Origin: an uncultured Paracoccaceae bacterium
GTDB taxonomy: Bacteria > Pseudomonadota > Alphaproteobacteria > Rhodobacterales > Rhodobacteraceae
Direction of reading: 5' to 3'
Length of the DNA: 64,000 nt
NCBI GenBank assembly: GCA_947488175.1
Contig: CANKYO010000013.1
Location: forward strand, 1-64,000
Made by a program: the position numbers and the translations under genes. Numbering within the stretch: the stretch's first letter is position 1; each line of letters begins with the position of its first letter. This document shows positions 7,464-16,000 of the stretch, one piece after another. The notes below the pieces were generated by a model. It saw only the letters and a list, made by a program, of their open reading frames with translations, searched no databases and was not told the origin of the DNA.

Positions 7464-8132
7464 ATGTCCCTGGAAATCTGGACCGTAAGCGGTGCCCCCA
7501 GCCCCTGGCGTGCGACCCTTGGAATGGCCTTCAAGGGCCTCGATTATGACGTCCACCTGCTGTCCGCCGCACAAAAAGAGCACAAGTCAGACGCCTACCT
7601 TGCCATCAATCCACGCGGCACCGTACCGACCGTGAAAAACGGCGACACGACCCTAAGCCAATCCGTTGCGATCCTGGCTTGGCTGGATCGGGAATACCCG
7701 GCCAAACCCTTGTTTGGGGAAACACCGCTGGACGCAGCGATGATCTGGCAGCGCACCATGGAGATTTTCGACTATCTGCCAGATGCCACAAGCGATGTGC
7801 TGTCGCCCATCTTTTTCCAAGGCGCGGATCAAGCGACCGACGACCTGAAAATCGCCAGCGAAAGGCTTCGGTCCGAACTTGCGAACCTAGCCGACATCTT
7901 GGCCGAAACCCCATTTCTGTCCGGTGAACGCCCGGGGGCGGCTGACGCTGTGGCCTTTCCCCATGTGCGACTGATCCAACGGGCCATGGAGACGAAGCCA
8001 ACGATCATGCAAGCGCTTGACTTGCCGGACCTGGCGACCGTGTCGCCTGATATCGCGGATTGGGTTGGGCGGATCGAAACCCTTCCAAATGTCGCCGCAA
8101 CCTTTCCGCCCCATTGGGCCGACGTTGCTTAA
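7464..8132 (+). CDS. Glutathione S-transferase family protein
   Basis: A 222-residue GST: an N-terminal thioredoxin-like domain (SLEIWTVSGAPSPWRATLGMAFKGLDYDVHL; INPRGTVPTVKNGD with the conserved cis-Pro; LSQSVAILAWLDREYP with the Ser binding the gamma-glutamyl group) and an all-helical C-terminal domain (LSGERPGAADAVAFPHVRL). It likely conjugates or isomerises electrophiles in the cytoplasm. ATG 7464 has GGAGG nine bases upstream. The SRPBCC gene follows after 11 bases. Control by the neighbouring HxlR regulator is likely. Confidence 0.88.
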   Translation: MSLEIWTVSGAPSPWRATLGMAFKGLDYDVHLLSAAQKEHKSDAYLAINPRGTVPTVKNGDTTLSQSVAILAWLDREYPAKPLFGETPLDAAMIWQRTMEIFDYLPDATSDVLSPIFFQGADQATDDLKIASERLRSELANLADILAETPFLSGERPGAADAVAFPHVRLIQRAMETKPTIMQALDLPDLATVSPDIADWVGRIETLPNVAATFPPHWADVA

Positions 8133-8143
8133 GGACAACCAAG

Positions 8144-8602
8144 ATGACCGCACCAAGCTATACAAAGTCCATAGACGTCAAGGCATCCGCCTCCACTGCA
8201 TTCGACGCGGTAACCAGGGGTGTCGCACATTGGTGGACCCGACCCGATCAGCCGCTGAACAACATCGGGGACCGCGCTAAATTCACCTTCCCACCCGGCG
8301 TGTCCTATTGGACGTTCGAGTTGACCAGCACTGACCAACCAACACATGTCGAATGGACCTGCGTCGATGCCCTGCACATCCACGAGGGCCAACCCAAAGA
8401 GATTGAAACCGAGTGGCTCAACACCAAGGTGCTGTGGCAAATCACCGAACAAGAAGGTGGCTCTAGAATTGAGATGCGGCACCAAGGGCTCACCCCCGAC
8501 TTGCTATGCTATGATGTTTGTGAGGCGGGCTGGGATATGTTTTTTCTGGGCAGCCTCAAACAATACCTCGACACAGGGCAAGGCAAGCCTCACCAAGGAT
8601 AA
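8144..8602 (+). CDS. SRPBCC/AHSA1-like domain protein
   Basis: A 152-residue single-domain SRPBCC protein: SYTKSIDVKASASTAFDAVTRGVAHWW, then FTFPPGVSYWTFEL, HVEWTCVDALHI and a C-terminal helix CEAGWDMFFLGSLKQYLDTG. The final 'SLKQYLxTGxGxP' is typical of AHSA1-like proteins. It follows the GST by 11 bases, so the two are co-transcribed. The ligand is unknown. Confidence 0.8.
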   Translation: MTAPSYTKSIDVKASASTAFDAVTRGVAHWWTRPDQPLNNIGDRAKFTFPPGVSYWTFELTSTDQPTHVEWTCVDALHIHEGQPKEIETEWLNTKVLWQITEQEGGSRIEMRHQGLTPDLLCYDVCEAGWDMFFLGSLKQYLDTGQGKPHQG

Positions 8603-8657
8603 TCCGGGCGTGAATTGGAAAGGACTAAGTTTGGCCGCCTCAGACCGCCGCAGAAGC

Positions 8658-9485
8658 ATGAAAGTCCAATTGAAGGCCGCTATTTTTCTGGGCCTTTATG
8701 CCGCCGGATGGCTTGCCATTGCGCTGTCGTCGCCGCTCGCAGCCGATGCAGTAGATGTCGAGCTCAATGTAACTGCCGGAGGCGGCGAGATTGAAAGCAC
8801 GACGATTGTGATCAAACGCCTGTCTGATGGCCAGCTTTGGGTCGCAAATCCTGTCCGCGCCCAACAGCAATTTTCGCCAGCCTCCACGTCCAAGATCCCA
8901 CACAGCTTGATTGCGCTGGAAAATGGATTGGCGACGCCCGAAACTGTGTTTCAGTGGGACAGTGTTCCACGAAGTAACCGCGCATGGAACCAGGACCATT
9001 CACTCGAATCCGCGTTCCAATACTCGGTGGTTTGGGTCTATCAGGAGATTGCCCGAGCCGGGGGACAGGCTGTGATGGCGCACGGGTTGAAGAGCTTCCA
9101 GTACGGAAATGCAGATGTCGGCACCATCGACCAGCTCACCACCTATTGGCTGGACGGAACACTTTCAATCTCGGCGCAGGAACAAGTTGCGTTCCTGTCG
9201 AAACTTGCCCTGGAACGGTTGCCACTGTCTAAAACCACCTATGCGGCGGCCAGGAGCATCATGGTAAGCGATTTCCATCCAGATTGGACCATGCGTTCCA
9301 AGACCGGTTGGTGGTACAGCAAAACGGATATGGACATCGGATGGTTCGTCGGCTGGCTGGAATGCGCGAGCGATAATTATGTCTTTGCTCTGAACATGGA
9401 TATGCCAGACACAACATATCTCTCAAAGCGAAAGGCAGTCACGTACCGTGTTCTCCAAGACATCGGGGCCTTTGACTGCGAATGA
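8658..9485 (+). CDS. Class D (OXA-type) beta-lactamase
   Basis: A 275-residue exported serine beta-lactamase. All class D motifs are present in order: STSK at 76-79 (nucleophile Ser76, Lys79 to be carboxylated), S-V-V at 123-125, YGN at 149-151, W-L-D-G at 164-167 and KTG at 215-217, followed by GWFVGWLE. Residues 1-29 form a signal peptide ending near PLAADA. Length is normal for the family. ATG 8658 gives the signal peptide directly; the frame is open further upstream. It lies after the GST/SRPBCC genes with a 55-base gap. No mobile element, integron site or regulator is adjacent, so it looks like a resident chromosomal enzyme. An active enzyme is likely, its spectrum unknown. Confidence 0.88.
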   Translation: MKVQLKAAIFLGLYAAGWLAIALSSPLAADAVDVELNVTAGGGEIESTTIVIKRLSDGQLWVANPVRAQQQFSPASTSKIPHSLIALENGLATPETVFQWDSVPRSNRAWNQDHSLESAFQYSVVWVYQEIARAGGQAVMAHGLKSFQYGNADVGTIDQLTTYWLDGTLSISAQEQVAFLSKLALERLPLSKTTYAAARSIMVSDFHPDWTMRSKTGWWYSKTDMDIGWFVGWLECASDNYVFALNMDMPDTTYLSKRKAVTYRVLQDIGAFDCE

Positions 9486-9511
9486 AGCGGCCCATTCCCG
9501 ACGCCCAGCGT

Positions 9512-9560
9512 AGTTGTCGATGCTGCGTTGCAGCTTCCCGGAAGCGGTCATTGATTTGGG
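9512..9560. repeat. Degenerate intergenic repeat (family A, copy 3)
   Basis: CGATGCTGCGTTGCAGC at 9519-9535 is followed by TTCCCGGAAGCGGTCATTG, matching the core of copies 1, 4, 5 and 6. Only a short piece survives, between the beta-lactamase and the convergent hydrolase. Confidence 0.45.
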
Positions 9561-9622
9561 TACGCGCCCAAAGACTTGGCTCACCCAGTTACAAACGCGC
9601 GCCCTCATCCAGAGCGCATTCG

Positions 9623-10594
9623 CTACCCCCGAAACTGATCTTTCAAGAATGCGTTTGCCGTGCGGAACACCTGTGGGCCAAGGCGTTCGGCACTGGCAAA
9701 ATGCGCGCCATTGGCCAGCTCGACATAGCGTTTCACCGGCGCGGCGAGCGCGTCAAACAAGGCCAGTGCATCCGCCCGCGTCGATGTTGTATCTGCCCCG
9801 CCCCGGATCAACAGGGTCGGGCAGGTGATGCGCGACGGATCATAAAGTGGGCGTCCGTTAAACGCCTCCCACAGATCCAACAGCGTGCCATTGGGAGCCA
9901 GAAAGGCCGGGGGATCGCGATGCGTGGCTTGCGGGTCATCACTGAGACTGGATTGAACAAGGGCCTGAAACACGGCTTCGTCACGCCAGTCTTGCCCGGC
10001 GGGGATTTCCGCGTCCCATCGCGCGCGAGTTGAGGGTTCGCACACCGGCCGCGCGCCTTTGAAGGCTGGATTGAATTGGCTTGGGTGAGAGGGATCCGAC
10101 AGGAAAGAGAGCCAGCCCGGGTTTGTTTCACCAAAGATCGGCGCATAAAGCACAAGCGCCGCGATCTGGGATTTCGACCCGCCAGAGGCAAACAGCGCGG
10201 TGGTGATCGACCCCCACGAACCACCGATCAGACCGATCTGGTCGCGGTAATGTCGCGCGCAAAGCCACGTGACAGCATCAGAGATGTCGTTGACCGCATC
10301 GGAGCCACGAGCATAAGGTTCTGCAGTCTCGGCCAGGTTTGAAGCAAAGGATTTTCCGTACCCGCGAATATCCAGGGCATAGGCAGCATACCCCGCCTCC
10401 GCCGTGGCCTTAAGCCAACTCGCCCCCGGATGCGGCACATCGTAGAGGCGGCTGGCATATGTGGCCCCATGCACGAACAAAACAGGCGGGCGGTCTTGGT
10501 CCTCCGCATGCGCGCGTAAGTGTAAGTGCAACTCCGGATCATCCGACGAGGGGATGAAGTACGAGGTCGCGGTATCGTACTGCCTCCAGGTCAT
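9623..10594 (-). CDS. Alpha/beta hydrolase
   Basis: A 323-residue alpha/beta-hydrolase. The oxyanion segment is LFVHGATY, the nucleophile elbow is GGSWG with Ser126, and the likely triad is completed by Asp268 (RGGADTT) and His298 (ANGAHFA). It is probably a serine esterase, lipase or peptidase of unknown substrate, cytoplasmic (no signal peptide). ATG 10594 overlaps the TRAP stop by four bases (ATGA), so it is translationally coupled to the truncated TRAP gene; in intact relatives such a hydrolase would act on the imported substrate (inference). Confidence 0.85.
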   Translation of the reverse strand: MTWRQYDTATSYFIPSSDDPELHLHLRAHAEDQDRPPVLFVHGATYASRLYDVPHPGASWLKATAEAGYAAYALDIRGYGKSFASNLAETAEPYARGSDAVNDISDAVTWLCARHYRDQIGLIGGSWGSITTALFASGGSKSQIAALVLYAPIFGETNPGWLSFLSDPSHPSQFNPAFKGARPVCEPSTRARWDAEIPAGQDWRDEAVFQALVQSSLSDDPQATHRDPPAFLAPNGTLLDLWEAFNGRPLYDPSRITCPTLLIRGGADTTSTRADALALFDALAAPVKRYVELANGAHFASAERLGPQVFRTANAFLKDQFRG

Positions 10595-11811
10595 TGCAAA
10601 AAGCCCGGGATCAGCGTGACAATGCCCGGCACGGCCCACAGGATAGCCATGCCTGTGACAAATATCCCGACAATGGGCCACGCCGCACCGAACACGTCTG
10701 CGGTCGTCAGCCGGTCATTGGCCCCCTTCAAGGCAAAGAGCGTATAGCCGAAAGGCGGTGTCAGGCTGCCGACCGTCAGGTTGACCATGAACAACGTCCA
10801 GAACCAGATCGGATCAAACCCCATCGCCGCGACAATGGGCTGATAGATCGGGATGGCCAGTAGCATGAAGGCGATCTGGTCGATGAACATGCACAAAACA
10901 AACGGGATCAGCATCATCATCAGAAACGTCATGTCCGGCCCAAGCCCCAGATCGGAGACCAGCGCGACCAGACCGCGCGTCGCTCCGGCGAATGACAAAA
11001 GCTGACTGAACAGTTTGGCCGAGGCGACAATGATCAGGATCACCACACTGATCGTCAGGGCCGAGGTCACGGTCTCGCGAAGCATCTGCATATCCAGACG
11101 CCCAAACAGCCCCGCGACGATCAACGCGCCGACCACTCCTGTTGCCGCCGACTCCGACGGTGTCGCGATCCCAAGGATGATCAGGCCCATCACCGCAAAG
11201 ATCACCAGCAGAAAGGGCAACATGTCCAACATGGCACGCAAGGCCGAGCCTTCGGGTCGTGACTGCTCAGGTATGGCGCTGCCGCGTTCCGTGATAAACA
11301 CATAAGCCAGCGTGAGACTGGCAAACAGCAGCCCCGGCAACAGCCCCGCCACCAACAGCCCCGCGATCGAAACATCCGCAAGCGATCCCACGATGATCGC
11401 AAGCAGGCTGGGCGGGATGATGGGCGCAAGACTGGCCCCCGCGAGAATGGTGCCTGCTGACCGCCGTGTGTCATATCCGCGATCCTGCATCAGCGGCATC
11501 ACCGACCGGCCCAGCATGGCCGCCACCGCCACAGCCGACCCCGACAGCGCACCAAACACCGTAGAGAGCGCAATCGTGATCACATAAAGCCGCCCTCTGA
11601 GCCGTCCGATCAACCGGTCGACGCTGCGAAACAGGATATCGACCGTACCCGAGCGGAACAGAACCTCACCCATCAGCACAAACAGGGCAACGGTGACCAG
11701 CGTGGGCGACGTGGCGGTCTCGAATATGGAATTGGTGAACAACCCAAACCGATGCTGCGGTGCGGCTTCCCGAAAGCGGACACTAGAAATTTCCAGCTTC
11801 CTGCTAGTCAA
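10591..11811 (-). pseudogene. TRAP transporter large permease (DctM-like), 5'-truncated
   Basis: From about residue 28 on this is a typical DctM large subunit: VTVALFVLMGEVLFRSG, the conserved GALSGSAVAVAAMLG, AGASLAPIIPPSLLAII and a C-terminal VNLTVGSLTPPFGYTLFALKG, with about ten membrane segments. The first 25 or so residues (TSRKLEISSVRFREAAPQHR) come from the antisense of a family A intergenic repeat (11751-11785), and the normal N-terminal membrane helix is missing. No DctP or DctQ partner is nearby. Most likely a remnant left by recombination at the repeat. Confidence 0.7.
11751..11785. repeat. Degenerate intergenic repeat (family A, copy 4)
   Basis: GATGCTGCGGTGCGGCTTCC, then CGAAAGCGGACACTAG. 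It is the family A core, here forming the false 5' end of the truncated TRAP gene. Confidence 0.5.
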
Positions 11812-12372
11812 TCAAAAGAGATCAGGTTTGCTCGTCCGCCGTTCCGATAGCTCTCGATAGAGCGCTGGAGGCGACACTCCGATCCAATCAGCGACACGCA
11901 CCCACCCGCCTAATTCCGGCGGACCGTAAAGCTCAAGATAGGCATCAAGGCGATCTGCCACCTTCCGCAAACGCATGATCTCAATGCGGGTCCGGAGGTT
12001 CTGCAGCTCTCTCGCGGTACGTTCAAAGGCTTTGACCGAAAGTCGCTTTGATGTGGCAGAGTTCTCAAGGCTCGCCTTCAACTCGGTCTTTGAAATCAGA
12101 GAGACCTTTGTCGGCATTTCGGTGACAGCATCGCAATGATAGCGATCCGCAAAGAGGGATGCTTCGGCAACTAGTTCTGTTGCCTCGACCGTGTGCAGGG
12201 TCAAGAGCCCGCCGTCTTGCAGCGCACGCCGAAGGGAAATCTGCCCTTCACGGACCAAGAAGGCCCATTCAACTTCATCGTCCCGACGAAAAAGCGTTTC
12301 GCCTTCGTCCAGCGTGCGTTCTGGCGCGCCATCAAAACAGTTGAGCCAATGATCCGACATGATTTCTATCAT
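11812..12372 (-). CDS. Crp/Fnr-type transcriptional regulator
   Basis: A protein of about 186 residues with an N-terminal cyclic-nucleotide-binding-like fold (LDEGETLFRRDDEVEWAFLVREGQISLRRAL) and a C-terminal winged helix (LRKVADRLDAYLE ... VADWIGVSPPALYRELSER). No Fe-S cysteine pattern of FNR is seen. ATG 12372 or 12360 are both possible; AAGGG lies before both. It is divergent from the Spy/CpxP-like gene at 12438, so it may control that gene or the copper island. Its stop directly abuts the truncated TRAP gene. Confidence 0.75.
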   Translation of the reverse strand: MIEIMSDHWLNCFDGAPERTLDEGETLFRRDDEVEWAFLVREGQISLRRALQDGGLLTLHTVEATELVAEASLFADRYHCDAVTEMPTKVSLISKTELKASLENSATSKRLSVKAFERTARELQNLRTRIEIMRLRKVADRLDAYLELYGPPELGGWVRVADWIGVSPPALYRELSERRTSKPDLF

Positions 12373-12437
12373 GCCCTTGGAGGCGCAGATTGTGCAACAC
12401 CTTCGGGCCAATCCCGGATCAATCAAGGACTTCACTC

Positions 12438-13034
12438 ATGGAAACAAAACACGTCGCAATGTTGATGGTTCTCATCCCCACCGCAGTCTTTGCCCAAACA
12501 CACGATGAAAACCATAGCACATCGCCGTCAGCTTACGCGGGTGAGGAAACACGCTTAATCAAGTCTCTTTCGGAGAAAGACTTAGAGGAAATCGCACGTG
12601 GCGGCGGATGGGGGCTTGCGCGTGCTGCCGAACTCAATGGTGTGCCGGGGCCGACGCATCTGCTTGAGCTTGCCGAAGAGATCGCTCTGACTGAGCAACA
12701 GCGTGACAATATCGAAGCGATCCGAGCGCAGATGCAAGCAGACGCCATAACTGCCGGGGAGCGGTTCGTCGTAGCTGAACTAGCGCTGGACGCAGCCTTT
12801 CAAAACGGTGCGCCTGGTACTGAGGCGCTTGAACGGCTGGTGGCCGAAGCAGGTCAAGCACGAGCAGTCCTCCGCCTCGTTCATCTGAATGCCCATCTGT
12901 TGACTTTGCCATTGCTGACCGATGCCCAAATCAGCCAGTACGCGGTGTTGCGCGGTTATTCAGATGATCCATGCGCCTCTGTACCAGACGGGCACGACCC
13001 GGACATGTGGCGCAGCCATAACGGATGCAATTAG
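12438..13034 (+). CDS. Periplasmic Spy/CpxP-like protein (heavy-metal sensor type)
   Basis: A 198-residue exported protein. The signal peptide is KHVAMLMVLIPTAVFAQ; the mature chain is helical (LLELAEEIALTEQQRDNIEAIRAQMQA; a later TLPLLTDAQISQYAVLRGY) like the LTxxQ-repeat proteins of the CpxP/Spy class, and it ends in DPDMWRSHNGCN. Such proteins bind metal or misfolded proteins in the periplasm. It has an AAGGA ribosome-binding site and starts the copper island, divergent from the Crp-like regulator. I see no CsoR-type operator in front of it. Confidence 0.65.
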   Translation: METKHVAMLMVLIPTAVFAQTHDENHSTSPSAYAGEETRLIKSLSEKDLEEIARGGGWGLARAAELNGVPGPTHLLELAEEIALTEQQRDNIEAIRAQMQADAITAGERFVVAELALDAAFQNGAPGTEALERLVAEAGQARAVLRLVHLNAHLLTLPLLTDAQISQYAVLRGYSDDPCASVPDGHDPDMWRSHNGCN

Positions 13035-13076
13035 GTTCGATTGCGGCGACACATCCTCGTGACTTGTCAAAGCCAT

Positions 13077-13093
13077 ATACCCCCAGTAGGTAT
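13077..13093. promoter_or_regulatory. CsoR-type copper operator, site 1
   Basis: ATACCCCCAGTAGGTAT, a G/C-tract dyad flanked by AT, immediately before the ATG at 13099. It resembles the site at 16001-16023 next to the csoR gene and the published TACCC-GGGTA style of CsoR operators. Binding here would block the copper operon 13099-15656. Confidence 0.6.
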
Positions 13094-13098
13094 TTGTT

Positions 13099-13434
13099 AT
13101 GTTTCGTTTGGTTCTGTCGATCATTCTTGTTTTTGCATTCGCTGGTGCATCCACCGCATCTGTGATGCATGGCTTGAACCATGGATCGGATCACGCCGCC
13201 CACCACGCCGAAATGTCAGAAAGCGATCCAGTGGCTGATGCTGAGAAGGCACTCGCGGACTGCTGCGATGCCACCAGCGGAATGGGATCAACCCCCTGTT
13301 TTGGCGATCTTGCGGCCACGTCGGCGACTTCGCCGGATAATTCCGCAAACAGATCGGTTGTTGATGTTCTGTACGCCGATTTCGATTTTGCGAACCTAAC
13401 GCTGGCTGTCCCTACTGGTCCTCCGAAAGTCTGA
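13099..13434 (+). CDS. Small secreted His/Cys-containing protein, unknown function
   Basis: A 111-residue exported protein: signal peptide FRLVLSIILVFAFAGASTAS, then a His cluster (HGLNHGSDHAAHHAEM) and two cysteine-bearing segments (ADCCDATS, STPCFGDL). The His and Cys groups suggest periplasmic metal binding, likely copper given the neighbours, but this is inference. No named family recognised. A CsoR-type operator lies six bases before the ATG, which makes it the first gene of the copper operon. Confidence 0.7.
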   Translation: MFRLVLSIILVFAFAGASTASVMHGLNHGSDHAAHHAEMSESDPVADAEKALADCCDATSGMGSTPCFGDLAATSATSPDNSANRSVVDVLYADFDFANLTLAVPTGPPKV

Positions 13435-13492
13435 ACGGCAACAGGCGCTTGCCCGCAATCTATTCAACTTTCAAATTAAAGGACCGACTGAC

Positions 13493-13960
13493 ATGATCAC
13501 ACGTCGTCACTTCACTACCCTATCCGCATCTGCTCTTGTGATGGCTGCTCTGCCTGCGCGTGCAGGTGCGCCGATGCGCGTTCTCGCCTCACCAGGTTGC
13601 GGATGCTGTCACGCCTGGGCTGACTTGGCACGCGCTCGCGGTTACACCGTCACCGTCGAGGAACTGACCGACCCAGAGGCGCAGAAGTCAGAGCGTGGCA
13701 TTCCGCTTGAGCTCGCCTCCTGTCACACCATTGAAGCGGCTGGATATGTCTTCGAAGGGCATGTGCCGTTCGAAGCATTGGAAGCCGTCTTGAAGGATCG
13801 CCCGGACATCACTGGGCTTGCTGTTCCCGGCATGCCGATGGGCTCTCCTGGCATGGGAGATGATCCGTCCGCGCGTTTCGACGTCATTGCATTTGGTGGA
13901 GAGGCTGGCACCGGCATGGTGTACTACCGTGCTGGTACAGTTCAGCCGTTCGACACCTGA
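13493..13960 (+). CDS. DUF411 family copper-associated protein
   Basis: A 155-residue DUF411 protein with a twin-Arg-like leader (ITRRHFTTLSASALVMAALPARAG), the conserved PGCGCCHAW thiol motif near residue 38, and ASCHTIEAAGYVFEGHVPFEAL. DUF411 proteins sit with copper resistance genes and are thought to bind metal in the periplasm. Its stop overlaps the ATG of the cytochrome gene by one base. Second gene of the copper operon. Confidence 0.88.
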   Translation: MITRRHFTTLSASALVMAALPARAGAPMRVLASPGCGCCHAWADLARARGYTVTVEELTDPEAQKSERGIPLELASCHTIEAAGYVFEGHVPFEALEAVLKDRPDITGLAVPGMPMGSPGMGDDPSARFDVIAFGGEAGTGMVYYRAGTVQPFDT

Positions 13961-14424
13961 TGGTAAGTAACAAGGCAGTTTTGCTCACCGGCGGGCTCGC
14001 GCTCGTCGGTTTTGCCGCCGCACTCGTTCTGGCCCAGCCCTCGGAAGCTGTCGGTCTTTTAACACCGGACGACGCCGAAGTGGCCGCCTTGGGCCAAAGC
14101 ATCTACGCAGAGCAATGTGCCGCCTGCCATGGTGCGCGCCTGGAGGGACAACCGAACTGGCGGATGCGTGGCGAGGATGGTTTGCTACCTGCGCCGCCGC
14201 ATGACGCCACTGGGCATACGTGGCACCACGATGATAAAACGCTCTTCACCTTGACCAAATATGGGCTTGCTGGACTGATGGAGAACGCGCCTCCATCCAG
14301 TATGCCCGTCTATGAAGGCGTGCTCAGCGATGACGAAATCATTGCGGTGCTGTCCTTCATCAAGTCGACTTGGCCTGACGACCTTCGTCAGTATCACGAC
14401 GACATGAATGCCCAGTCCGAATAA
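13960..14424 (+). CDS. Class I cytochrome c
   Basis: A 154-residue monohaem cytochrome: N-terminal hydrophobic anchor or signal (LLTGGLALVGFAAALVLA), haem motif CAACH near residue 52, and a distal Met ligand probably in SSMPVYEG. It ends with the usual ILSDDEIIAVLSFIKSTWP-type helix. It is periplasmic; the Met/His-rich middle (HTWHHDD) is noteworthy. Placed between DUF411 and CopC, it may deliver or receive electrons in periplasmic copper oxidation (inference). Confidence 0.88.
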   Translation: MVSNKAVLLTGGLALVGFAAALVLAQPSEAVGLLTPDDAEVAALGQSIYAEQCAACHGARLEGQPNWRMRGEDGLLPAPPHDATGHTWHHDDKTLFTLTKYGLAGLMENAPPSSMPVYEGVLSDDEIIAVLSFIKSTWPDDLRQYHDDMNAQSE

Positions 14425-14436
14425 AGGAAAATTCAG

Positions 14437-14781
14437 ATGATCAAACAAACTCTTCTCAGCTTGGCCGTTATAGTTGCTCCCGCTCTTGCCTTTGCCCATT
14501 CGAAATCTGAGGCCACAACACCCGCCAACGGTGCGACAGTCACAGAGGTGCCGGAGCTTTCAATGCGGTTCGATGATCCGATGCGCATCATTTCAGTCAC
14601 GCTAACCTCTCCAGATGGAGATGTCGAAATCGAACGCGAGACAGGTATGGACCCCGCGACAGAGTTCCGGGCTTTGCCATCGGAAGAGCTTCCGCCTGGA
14701 AACTATCGCTTCGACTGGCGCGGTATGGCGTCGGACGGCCACCCGATGCAGGGCAGCTTCTCCTTCACGGTCACTGAGTGA
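14437..14781 (+). CDS. copC: Copper resistance protein CopC
   Basis: A 114-residue periplasmic copper-binding beta-barrel. The signal peptide ends at FAHSKSEATTPANG, so His is at or next to the mature N-terminus (the Cu(II) ligand of CopC); the fold is shown by LSMRFDDPMRIISVTL and PPGNYRFDWRGMASDGHPMQGSFSFTV, with the conserved SDGHP. CopC carries copper to CopD for uptake. It overlaps copD by four bases. Confidence 0.9.
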   Translation: MIKQTLLSLAVIVAPALAFAHSKSEATTPANGATVTEVPELSMRFDDPMRIISVTLTSPDGDVEIERETGMDPATEFRALPSEELPPGNYRFDWRGMASDGHPMQGSFSFTVTE

Positions 14782-15656
14782 CCGGACTGGCACCGATCGA
14801 CGGTCTTGTCGTTTTGGCCATCTTGGCCAAGGCGATTGGCTATGGCGCGGCTTTGCTCGCTATGGGGGGCGTGCTATTTTCCGTCATCTTTGCCAAGCGC
14901 GCAGAGGTGTCTGTGCTTCGCCTTGCCCGTCAAATTGCATTAGTTGCGGCGCTTGTTGGGCTTGCTGTGCTAGCCGTCCGGTTCGGCATTCGTGCTGCCC
15001 GGATATCCGGGATGGGCTTAGAGGGCGCGTCCGATCCTGTGATGCTTGGCTTCGTTTGGGAAAGTCCACTAGGGACCGCCGCAATTTGGCGCGGGATGGG
15101 TGAACTTGCGATACTGGCAATTCTGGTCCCCCGAATTGGGCAATGGATCGCTCTGGCAGGGACCGTTGCCGTAGCGATATCCTATGCTCAGGTGGGCCAC
15201 GCTCTTGGGGAGCCCCGAGTGTTTCTGACCGTCATGTTGGTGCTGCATCTTCTTGCCGCTGCTTTCTGGGTTGGTGCGCTTGTGCCATTGCGGCGGGCGG
15301 CGCTCACCCCTGCTGGTGCCGACATTCTGCACTACTTTGGCAATGTCGCCGCTTTCGGAGTGGCCCTCCTGATCTTTGCAGGCACAGCGCTCGCTTGGCT
15401 CCTTGCAGGCTCCGTCACTGCCTTGTTTGGAACAGCCTATGGTTTAGGACTTTTGCTAAAAGTCGCGATTGTTGCGATGCTCCTGGGCTTTGCAGCTTTC
15501 AATAAGTTGAGGTTGGTCCCGGCTTTGCGTGCTGAGATACCCGGTGCAGCACATGCCCTGAGGCGATCTATTTCAATGGAAATGCTGGCTGTAGTCCTGA
15601 TCCTGTTGGCAACGGCGACACTCACAAGCGTCACGACGCCACCAGTCAATCTTTAG
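14778..15656 (+). CDS. copD: Copper resistance protein CopD
   Basis: A 292-residue inner-membrane protein with eight or so hydrophobic segments. The GTG start at 14778 overlaps the copC stop (GTGA). The CopD domain is recognised by HLLAAAFWVGALVPL, FGNVAAFGVALLIFAG and a terminal LRRSISMEMLAVVLILLATATLTSVTTPP. It forms the copper channel partner of CopC. It ends four bases before the convergent csoR. Confidence 0.88.
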   Translation: MTGLAPIDGLVVLAILAKAIGYGAALLAMGGVLFSVIFAKRAEVSVLRLARQIALVAALVGLAVLAVRFGIRAARISGMGLEGASDPVMLGFVWESPLGTAAIWRGMGELAILAILVPRIGQWIALAGTVAVAISYAQVGHALGEPRVFLTVMLVLHLLAAAFWVGALVPLRRAALTPAGADILHYFGNVAAFGVALLIFAGTALAWLLAGSVTALFGTAYGLGLLLKVAIVAMLLGFAAFNKLRLVPALRAEIPGAAHALRRSISMEMLAVVLILLATATLTSVTTPPVNL

Positions 15657-15660
15657 AGAC

Positions 15661-15933
15661 TTAGCCGCGCGCTTTGTCGAGCAGTTCAAGGAGCTCAGTG
15701 AACTTCGCCCGCTGGTCTTCCCGATCACCTGAGGCAAGTGCATCCTCGATACAATGTGACGCGTGATCATCAATCACGAGCTTTTCGACGCCTTTCAGCG
15801 CGGCCCGTACTGCCGCGATCTGCGTCAGGACATCAACGCAATAGCGGTCTTCTTCCACCATCCGGGCGATCCCTCGGACCTGGCCTTCCAGGCGTTTAAG
15901 GCGTTTCAAGGTAGCTTCGCGGTTTTCGTGCAT
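15661..15933 (-). CDS. csoR: CsoR-type copper-sensing repressor
   Basis: A 90-residue all-helical CsoR/RcnR family protein: LKRLKRLEGQVRGIARMVEEDRYCVDVLTQ and DHASHCIEDAL. The Cu(I) ligand set of CsoR, Cys32, His57, Cys61, is present with the right spacing. It would repress its regulon and release DNA on binding Cu(I). Dyads of the right type lie upstream of it (16001-16023) and before the copper operon (13077-13093). It is divergent from the glutaredoxin-MauE gene. Confidence 0.88.
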   Translation of the reverse strand: MHENREATLKRLKRLEGQVRGIARMVEEDRYCVDVLTQIAAVRAALKGVEKLVIDDHASHCIEDALASGDREDQRAKFTELLELLDKARG

Positions 15934-16000
15934 GACTCTCTTTTCGCATGTTGGCAGAGAAAAAGTCGAGTGAGTATGGCATCAAGCTCAAACTATTGAA

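Noticed and set aside
9482-10033. A 183-codon frame on the + strand
   Set aside because: Antisense to the hydrolase, beginning in a degenerate repeat.
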